This document shows positions 56,021 to 64,000 of a DNA stretch of 64,000 nt, piece by piece. The position numbers were made by a program, and so were the translations under genes. Each line of letters opens with the position of its first letter. Within the stretch, counting starts at the first letter, position 1. This stretch comes from Rhizopus sp. PT2906. Its lineage: Eukaryota > Mucoromycota > Mucoromycetes > Mucorales > Rhizopodaceae. The stretch is taken from contig JAMYHX010000137.1 in assembly GCA_025529335.1 (NCBI GenBank), positions 1-64,000 of the forward strand, in the 5' to 3' direction. The notes below the pieces were generated by a model. The model searched no databases, was not told the origin of the DNA, and saw nothing but the letters and a program-made list of their open reading frames with translations.

Positions 56021-58614
56021 TTATGACATGCGTTGGATTGATCTACGTGTATTTCATAGATTAGTGACATATTCAGATGCAAGCGTTTATACTTACTTGG
56101 ATACATTATCAAATAGACGACTAATATCCGGTGAACATCTGATAAAATCATTTTCCTTAAAATGAGACTCTTTGATGAGCTGAACAAATGTTGTTAACAG
56201 GCCCCATGGGTGAGGTCGATTCACTATCAGTCTTTCTAGTAATATTCTATACAGAATATTTAATGTTAATTACTTATTTATCCACTTTTTTATATGTAAT
56301 GCTTGCCTTGTTATCTGTTCTTTGATTTGTTGTGATTGTGAATTAAATAGATGAAGGATGGCCATGCTGAAGAAATGAGTATGGCTGTTGGGATACCGTA
56401 AATGATCGGCAATGCAGTTCAACAGCGCATACTGTCCAAAACTATTACCAGTGGATGAAAAATATGCCAGTAGATACTTGTAGATCTGAATAGCTGGGTT
56501 TTCAGACAATGGTTTCTTTGTATCCACTGTTGTATGGCTGCCCACATAAAACACAAGCCTTTGTATCCTTTCAACGTCACATGGCTGCTTCTCATCTCGT
56601 GAAGATATATAGCTGACCAGACTACTGCCAATCGACATCTTACTCTGTTTTGTTGTTAGATAAGCGCCAATCTCAATCAATGCATCCTCTTCTTTCATCT
56701 GTAGCAGCTTTGGTTTGGTTGTATTGTTGGCAACGTAACCCAGTGAGATCGTAAACGGATCCGGCAATATCATAGTGCGAGGGAATGCACTCAAAATGAC
56801 GTTCCTAAGCTGTACACAACTTAACGGCAGTAACTGGATAAACGAAAAGTAGTGCTCGCAAAGAAATTCAGGGTAATCATGTAGTATGACCACTAAAAAT
56901 CTAAGTGAACCTTGATAAAACGCCTTGGCTGATCTTGATAATCTCGCGGGCTCTTCTGTCGGTGTGAGCAGTATGGTTATAAAAGAAAGCAGCGCCGACA
57001 TAAGCTTGTAACAAATCGTCCAGCCTTCGTTTTCTTCTTTGAGCAGTAAAGGTAAAAAGAGTCGATGAGAGAATAGTTGTAGCCAAGAATAAGCGAATCC
57101 AGGGAACTTTAATGGTCGAAGTGTATAGAGCACATCTCTATAAAAAGAAAAAGAATTAGGTTGAATCCACATTTTACTATATGGATCAATCTACCCGTAA
57201 ATTCCAATAAAGCTTTCTCTATCATTCACATTATTCAGCTCAATAAACAGTGATCCCAACAACTTTAAGAATGGCTTTTGATTGAATTGAGTGCCTAATT
57301 TCTCATGATGCTCGGCAATCACGAGAACAGTGATAGATAGTACTTGACAGGATATCTTGATCGAGTCTTGATTAATTTGAATGATATTATTAACAAGTTT
57401 GCTATAGGCGTCAATGCAATGAGACTTGGTTGACTGATATAATTCTACACAGACTTCTGTGCAAAGTCTAAAAAAGAAGCACATTCTATCTGGATTATTT
57501 GTCACAGTCTTCATGATCTAATGATAATAGCAATAATAGCAATAAGCATACAGTCAATACTTGTATAATAAATACTTTTTTCGCAAATTGATGATATGTG
57601 CTGCTTGCTGTAAGTGCATGCTTGTATAATCGAATCCATTCAGCAAACAAGAGTCTGAGGGCGAATGTATCATTCTTTGGGTTTCTATATTTCGCCGTCC
57701 ATTGACCTTCCAATTCCTGAATCAACTCCTTTGCCCTTCAAAAGAAAAAGAAAAAGACTATCAGCAATCCACAAATGAGAATAACCTTAACTTACAAGGT
57801 ATGATCCAGTCGCATGAGTGCTCTAATCGTCAATAAATGGTCATCTATTGAACTAATGGGGTGGAGCATAAACATACAGAGTCTTAATAATGTGACAGCA
57901 AACTCAATGAGCTGAGGGTCTTGTGACTGATCCAACTGTTTTGACAACTGAGTATCAAACTCTTCTATGCGTACCAATCCTGATTTTATCAGGGCACTCA
58001 TCACTCTCGCATTATACTTTCTCTATAACGAATGTTAGATGTCCATCTCTGATTGGTGTCATCGTGTCCTCTTACTGGATCATCTGAATAAAGTATCCAA
58101 GAAAGGATATCTTTTGAGACAGTGGCTGAAAGGTCCATCAATATTTGAAGGAATCGACAATAGACTTCAATAGCTAAAGGTGTTGTTGATTGATATAACT
58201 GACACATGACTCTTTCGACAACTGAATAAAGTAGTAAAGGTGTAGAACTTTGGTTGATCAAGAGAGGGATCTGACGCATGACCAAGATGACATCGTGATG
58301 TGGTGGCAATAAGGAAAATGGAATATCGCCTGCTTGATTAACAAGTCGATTTAGTTCAATCAACATTTGCTATTTTTATAAAGCAATAAGAAAAAGAGTA
58401 ATGTATATGTTATATATATACTATACTTCAATTTTGGTAGTAAAGACGTCCTGTTGAAAGTTGGTTGATATGTTGAACAAGCCTATAACAATATAAGCTA
58501 ATAAGCACATATATAGGCTGTATATATATATTATGAATTACTTGAGTTGGATGCTAAAGGTAGGTTGGGTGGTGGGGTGATTTGCTTTTGGCTAAACATG
58601 TCATACAACTTCAT
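56021..58614 (-). CDS. CCR4-NOT scaffold NOT1, C-terminal half only
   Basis: A multi-exon gene of about 710 residues starting MKLYDMFSQKQITPPP at 58614. It matches only the C-terminal superhelical (SHD) part of NOT1: FSLLPPHHDVILVMRQIPLL, ILSWILYSDDPKKYNARVMS, ALIKSGLVRIEEFD, FPGFAYSWLQLFSHRLFLP, FLVVILHDYPEFLCEHYFSF, LPLSCVQLRNVILSAFPRTM and ERLIVNRPHPWGLL. NOT1 normally exceeds 2000 residues and also carries the MIF4G and CAF40 modules, which are absent here; the next gene upstream (Hel2) stops at 58688. The intron before ERLIVNR uses a GC donor (AG/GCAAGC near 56308), and a tiny last exon codes IQRMS. It may be a split NOT1 gene or a truncated paralogue. Confidence 0.82.
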
Positions 58615-58687
58615 TTTAACACAAGAAAAAATTTACAAAGAGAAAAAAAATACAAATAAACAATAAAAAGAAACTCAGTTTATTCAA

Positions 58688-60835
58688 TTATAGGCCAACT
58701 CTCAGCAACACTTTATTTTTTCTGCCCTTCTTCTTCTTCTTGTCTATGGATGAATCAATCACTTGATCATCTTCTTCTATCTGGCTGGTATTTCCATCCC
58801 AAGCATTTTGTGTTCTCTGTGTACTACGTCTTATATTTAATACCTCTCGATGTTTGGGTGCTGCGGTAGGTAAAGATGGGAATGCTTGATTCTCTAAAAG
58901 AGTAGGTGTACTAGAACTAGGTGTTGACGTAGGTGAACCATGCCGGCTTGTACTGGATCCATTATTGTTATTATTATTATTATTATTATTACTATTACTT
59001 GTTGACTTTTTTGTCGATTTACTATAAGTAGCAGTAGTAGTAGTAGTAGTACTACTACTACTACTTCTACTACTACCATTACTACTACTCCAGGCAGTCT
59101 TTTGCACTGACTTGTTTGGTTTGTTGGTCTTGGTATCCTTTATCACCAACACTCTGGATTTTTTAATTGTGCTTGAGGATGGACGTCCGCTTGATTCTAG
59201 TGCAGGAAATTGGGTCATCTGTGATATGATTAATTACCGTTTTAAAAAGATAGGTTTTTTATTCTTACCGCCGTATGCTTATTTCTCCAGGCACGGATCA
59301 TTTCCCATTTCTTTTCTTCAATATCTAACAAATTCTCTACGCCCTTGAATATCTTGTTTGATTTTTCAACATGACTATTTGTCAATAAGACAACTTGATT
59401 TACATAGGCGTCTGCATCAATCGTGCCTTTTCTGAAGGCGCCTGTTAATTTTCTAAATTCGGTTACTTTCTGCTTGCTTTGTAATATATCCTCAAGCTTT
59501 GCTAAAAACGCTGCATGTGATGCTACTACAGGTGACTCCACAGTTGATGAGCCTGTGGCATTAGGTGTAACCGTGCCTGAGGTCGAAGGTGATCCAGTTT
59601 CAACAGGAGAAAGAGCCCCAAATCCAGTAGGTTTCTGCACTGCCTTTTGCTTATCCTTTTTTCGACTGGACGCTCCAGGAACAGCCCGAGATTGAGTTGC
59701 GACTGTAACATTTGAAGAGCCTGCGGTCCTCTGTATGCTGGGGAAATCGTTCGCGGATAATGATGCATTGCTACTGGTGCCTGTACTATTGCTCCTGGTG
59801 TTTTCGCTCCTATTTCCATTGGCACGAGATGGCCTTGGTTGATCATACTGAAAGTTTAAATCGATTCGACGTGCACCCATTTGCATGCTTCTCTGTAACC
59901 CAGATGTACTTTCTCCATGAACCTCTACTTCATGTCCTATCAGATCTATTGATGAATCAAACACTATAAATTTCTTCTCGAGACACTGAGGGTACAGGCA
60001 CATGTAATGATCCTTCTTGAAATGCTGCTCGAGACTGGCATAATTGACATAATACTGATGACGTACACCATTTCTTACACAAAGAAAGCACTGTTCATGG
60101 TTATCTCGACAATGTACATACAATTCATCGCTTCCGAAAAAGTACTTTTTACAAAATTGACATTCAGGGTGACCAGAGAATCCACTTTCATCGTTCTTGA
60201 TAAACTTCTTATCTCCTTCTTTGTAATGCTGTATCAACTGCTCAGAGGTATACAAAATGTGTTCAAAGGGAAATACTTTTTTATGATCTATGCAAAGATC
60301 ACTGATTTCATTGTTAGTGAAAATCAAATAAAGAAAAATCATGATTTTTACCAAAAGTTGAGATTATGCTCCTTTCTAACATGAAGCTTTAATTCTGGCC
60401 AATTATCGGAGCACTCGGCACAATCTTTCTCAGGGCAATTATGCTTTAGCATATGAATCGAATCCCTGTACATGTCTTGTGTTTCAAACTTGATGTTTAG
60501 CTTCTTGTCTACAAAAGGTGTATCGCTTTCTACATAGTCATCAAACGGTTTTTCGGCTTCTTTTGTGAAAATGACGACCGTTTGTTCAGCCTAGGAGCTA
60601 AACAAGTTATTTCTCTATCTCTTTTATGCTTTCGCCAACTTACTTTACAATAAGTGCAGTTTTTGGTCTCATACAAAGCTCTTAAACGAAGTGCGCAACG
60701 ATGGCAAGTTCTATGGTCACATTCACCCACTGCATAGGTGATTACTGGTTCAGTACAAATGAAACAAAGTTCCTCAGAGTCAGATTCTTCTTGTTCTACT
60801 TGCTTCTTTGTCTGCTTCTTGTCTGAGGCTGGCAT
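58688..60835 (-). CDS. Hel2/ZNF598-type RING E3 ubiquitin ligase (ribosome quality control)
   Basis: Four exons starting MPASDKKQTKKQVEQEESDS at 60835 encode about 690 residues. The RING finger is at residues 24-64: CFICTEPVITYAVGECDHRT, CHRC, CTYC. Next is a run of C2H2-like fingers: CPEKDCAECSDNWPELKLHV, CQFCKKYFFGSDELYVHCRD, CFLCVRNGVRHQYY and YPQCLEKKFIVFDSSIDLIG followed by HEVEVHGE. The C-terminal region is low complexity with a helical block FRKLTGAFRKGTIDADAYVN and poly-Thr/poly-Asn tracts. Hel2/ZNF598 marks collided ribosomes by ubiquitinating small-subunit proteins. Introns fall near 60640, 60314-60354 and 59221-59265; each joins in frame. Confidence 0.9.
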
Positions 60836-61308
60836 GGTGAAAGAGATAAATAAAAAATCTTTTCTGGCTTGTGTCTATATATGAATTCATTTAACCAATG
60901 GTAATCATTAATTTAAATGTCCGCAAAAGGTTGTCTTAAGTGTAGAGCATACACCTTTTTGGTGAACACTACATGCACCAGAAAATAAACCAGAAAATAG
61001 GCTAAATAATGTAAATACAAATTTATCATAAGTGGTCTTTTTTGATCAACTGACAACAGAAAATTAGAACAAATAAATAAAGAAACAAACAAGATAATTG
61101 AATAGTTTTGTTGGATAGCACTCCTTAGAATTTGTCTAACTTTTGGTGTATTTTCTGGTGCATGTAGTATTTCCCGCCACCAAAATACGCACCAGGAACA
61201 GACTTAATGAGCAAATGGATCTTGAATGATAAACTTGTCGTAAATCTTGTTGTAAAAAGTGCTATTGGTATGTATAACATCTGTTTATCAAAAAATCATA
61301 ATAATTAT
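60836..61308. mobile_element. MITE-like element with 20-bp perfect inverted repeats
   Basis: ACTACATGCACCAGAAAATA at 60968-60987 and its exact reverse complement at 61149-61168 are separated by 161 bp. Weaker pairing extends the arms outward on both sides (TTTTTGGTG against CACCAAAA). The AT-rich centre has no coding capacity, as in a non-autonomous MITE or a foldback element. It lies between Hel2 and a LINE remnant. Target-site duplications could not be assigned. Confidence 0.55.
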
Positions 61309-62207
61309 CTTTTTGTGCAGGCCAACATGCTGTCCAGTTAACCGTGAAAAAGCCGAGACATTACCATCCATGCTTATCAAACTTCAATATGCAGTCAATG
61401 ATGCCCTTCTTCCGTCGCATCAAGGAATATTGTTTGATGATCAGAAAATAATATCCAATGTTACCTGTTGCAGTAGTCTTTTGTATTCACAGCATGAGTC
61501 AGGAATTCAAGGATCTCACTTACAAATGCGAGGAGATTGTATTTAGCAAGCGGGCGTATTGCCATAGGTGGGCACAAGAATTTTATTATATTGGTGCAGA
61601 AACTATTTCTCCATGAACGTGCTTATACTCTTCAATCTCAGTTCCTCCTATGCTCCCTTGCTCCTCCAGCTCAGAGACCCTGGATCGTCGCTCTTTACGG
61701 TCGATACGACGAGAGTGCTACCAATGCAACCTCAAAAATAAAGGTTCTACGCATGTCTCTGTTCTCCTTGTGCACTGTCGCCCAAATATTGCTCTTGATC
61801 CTGTCCTATGGCTACCTATGTCCAAGTTTGAAAGAAGTCGATGTATACGTTGGCGTCTTGACTGGCTCCCTCGTAGTCGATACAAAACCTGCCCTCGGCA
61901 CCCTGGTCAACCCTTCACAAAAGCCCATACCATTCACTGTCTCCAGATGCACCGTAGACTCATAATGCCCCAAGCCATTTCTGACTCATTGTCCTCCCTT
62001 TTAAATATGCTACCTACCAGAAAACCTCACTCTCCTAACACAACACTCTCATGGAGCATCCGCTGGCCAACTATATGCAGAATCCTGTATGAATTCGATT
62101 ACCTCTATCACGCTAAGCTTCCGCTTATTCCGCCCACTCGCCTCGGGCGGGAAAGATGTGATATTACAATCGTACACTCATTAGAGGTTTTAATTATTTA
62201 TAAATAA
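61309..62207 (+). mobile_element. 3' end of a non-LTR (LINE-type) retrotransposon ORF2, degenerate
   Basis: The frame 61650-62207 reads ETLDRRSLRSIRRECYQCNL, DPVLWLPMSKFERSRCIRWR, LDWLPRSRYKTCPRHPGQPF, THTIHCLQMHRR-like AHTIHCLQMHRRLIMPQAIS and LSSLLNMLPTRKPHSPNTTL. The FIRWRxGWLP block and the C...H.....HC...HRR cluster are typical of the C-terminal zinc-knuckle region behind jockey-like reverse transcriptases in these fungi. Upstream (61309-61650) the frame is broken several times and no RT core was seen, so this is a 5'-truncated, dead copy. A short A-rich stretch follows the stop near 62205. Confidence 0.6.
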
Positions 62208-62500
62208 AAATCTGTTTAAACGTATAATCTTGTGTTAACGAATAGAAACTGAAAGAATAAAGCGATTTATCTGTTTGAACTGTATTTCAATTAAACAATT
62301 CTATATCGTCAACTATTTTTATCAATCATGGGCATCTTCTTATTATCTATGACTAATACATGCCTCCCTTATTTACTCTATTATCCATTCTCATGCTTAG
62401 CTGTAGGGCTATATAGAATGTACCAAGAGTCCATCTCCGCTTATACTAAAAATGGACAATTGAGATATCAAAATATTCAACTTTTCTTATAAAGACCTCT

Positions 62501-64000
62501 ATGGACAATTCCCAGTTTCGCGCGCCAGCAATGACACAGCCTCCACCAGGCAGTCATCAACATCTCTATGGGGCACATAATGTTCCTCCTCAGTTCACAC
62601 AACAAGATCAGCCGACTATAAGATCTCAACCAGGTAATTATAGATCTATGCACTTTGAATATTCTTATTGCAAAAGAGAACTTACCTAAATGTTAGCTCA
62701 ACCATTGACTCATTCTAGCGCACCTCAACACAATGCTGATCAGCTAGCAAATAGCATAAGTAATATGAATATTCATTCTGATTCCCAGGTAACTCCCCCT
62801 TTACTCAGAATGGCTTCAGAGAAATAAACCTTTTTTTTTATAAAGAGGGCTGGTCGTTCACGTCGAGCATATGCACCAATACCACCAACACCACGAGCTC
62901 CACCTCAACCGCCCAACAACTATAACAGTCCACCGATCCCCCAAGTTAATCAACAGACACCTCTTGGTCTCCCGCCTCAGACAAAAAAGCCACGTATTGA
63001 TCCAAACCTATTACCATCACCTGTGGAACTTCAGGTCCGCGATGCTGATCGTTGCGAACGACCTGACTACTACTATGGTACATGTACAGAGGAAGCACCG
63101 CCTCTTGCCAGCACCAACTTCAAATGTATCGATCAGGGCAATTGTAATCCTCGGTTTATGCGACCCACATTGAGGGATATACCCAGTGACAGCAACCTTG
63201 TACAAGATACGGGGCTTCCATTTGGCATCATCATTCAGCCCCTCGCTCAACTCCATCCTGAAGATGCAAATGTTCCATTAATACCGCTCTCTACAGATGG
63301 TCCTGTACGCTGTAGTCGTTGTAAAGGATACATCAATCCTTGGTGTCAGTACATTGATGCAGGAAGAAAATTTATTTGTAACTTGTGTGAGTTTACCAAT
63401 ATTGTACCTGAACACCAATTCTGTCCAGTGGATATTGTATCTGGCAGAAGAATGGATATGGATCAACATCCTGAACTGATGCATGGATCTGTGGAATTTC
63501 AAGTACCTGAGGAGTATTGGTTGGGCGTTCAGCCTCGTCCTTTGCACTATATGTTTGCTATAGATGTTTCCAGAAATGCAACAGGCATGCTTCATCAATT
63601 CTGTGGTGCTATAAAGGAGATGATAAGCTCCAATTGCTTTCAACCTGGTACCAAGCTTGGTATCATGACCTTTGATAATAGTCTACACTTTTACAACTTG
63701 CAGGTGATGAATATCAATAGTACCAGCTTTTTATTATTAGCTTGCTGACCTTCTTTTAGTCGACATCAGACACGGCAAACATGATGATTGTGCCAGATCC
63801 AGAAGATGTATTTATTCCCCTTTTAGAGGGTCTCTTTGTTGACCCTTATGAGTCAAGGTTAGAAACACACCTTGTTCTTTTCTTACCGTTGTTAAATTAA
63901 GCTAGGAACGTCATCAACAAATTGTTGGATCAAATACCCAACATGTTTCAATCCAATCCCGTGTCTACTGCAGCATTTGGGTCTGCTGCGAGAGCTGCAC
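62501..64000 (+). CDS. SEC24: COPII coat protein SEC24 (partial, runs off the window)
   Basis: Five exons are visible (62501-62633, 62697-62788, 62846-63703, 63760-63857, 63906-64000 open). The N-terminus is Pro/Gln-rich with a basic patch GRSRRAYAPIPPTPRAPP. The zinc ribbon is CSRCKGYINPWCQYIDAGRK followed by CNLCEF, and the trunk starts RPLHYMFAIDVSRNATGMLH and GTKLGIMTFDNSLHFYNL. SEC24 is the cargo-binding partner of SEC23 in vesicle budding from the ER. The C-terminal trunk and gelsolin domain lie outside the window. Confidence 0.92.

Noticed and set aside
1..64000. CRISPR array, prophage or bacterial insertion sequence
   Set aside because: No regularly spaced direct repeats or bacterial gene organisation were seen; all genes are intron-containing and fungal in type.

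Overview
The window looks like nuclear DNA of an early-diverging filamentous fungus, most likely Mucoromycota (Mucorales-like). The supports are AT-rich DNA, compact genes with many 45-60 nt GT-AG introns, a class IV chitin synthase, a chitin deacetylase and a spliced Zn2Cys6 regulator. There are also traces of mobile families common in these fungi: a Fanzor/TnpB-like nuclease, a tyrosine recombinase, a non-LTR reverse transcriptase and an apparently lineage-restricted protein family. No rRNA, tRNA, CRISPR array or bacterial-type operon was seen. Exon models were built by hand from splice signals, frame continuity and family resemblance, so start codons and small exons are less certain than the gene calls.

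Layout. 1-1050: edge of a minus-strand gene and a small spliced C2H2-finger gene. 1680-15695, dense housekeeping: Nab2/ZC3H14 (-), isopentenyl phosphate kinase (+), EMC2 (-), PAS kinase (+), PP2A B'' (+), glutamate-cysteine ligase (-), ceramide synthase (+). 16230-18900: secreted or GPI-anchored chitin deacetylase (+) and a Thr-rich surface protein (-). 20680-29801: ADE1 (-), RRN3 (+), a membrane protein (-), GALT (-) and a ten-exon Zn2Cys6 factor (-). 29951-32800, accessory island: degenerate Fanzor-like nuclease, pieces of a lineage-restricted family and a perfect hairpin. 33132-45758: low-complexity protein (+), small membrane protein (-), TMEM234 (+), BAG protein (-), phospholipase B-like hydrolase (-), APC2 (-), chitin synthase (-). 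45759-51277: 5.5 kb without a recognisable intact gene, holding diverged repeats and a tyrosine-recombinase relic. 51278-60835: Ste20/PAK kinase (+), BAR-SH3 protein (-), EAPP (-), V-ATPase F (+), C-terminal half of NOT1 (-), Hel2/ZNF598 (-). 60836-62207: MITE-like inverted repeat and a LINE 3' end. 62501-64000: SEC24 (+), running off the window.

The genes do not form one pathway. Themes recur: cell wall and secretion (chitin synthase, chitin deacetylase, SEC24, BAR-SH3, surface protein, phospholipase), RNA control (Nab2, NOT1, Hel2), nutrient signalling (PAS kinase, PP2A B'', RRN3) and metabolism (IPK, GCL, ADE1, GALT). Convergent neighbours are packed tightly: stop codons of IPK/EMC2 overlap by 9 bp, those of PP2A B''/GCL lie 18 nt apart and those of PAK/BAR-SH3 lie 34 nt apart.
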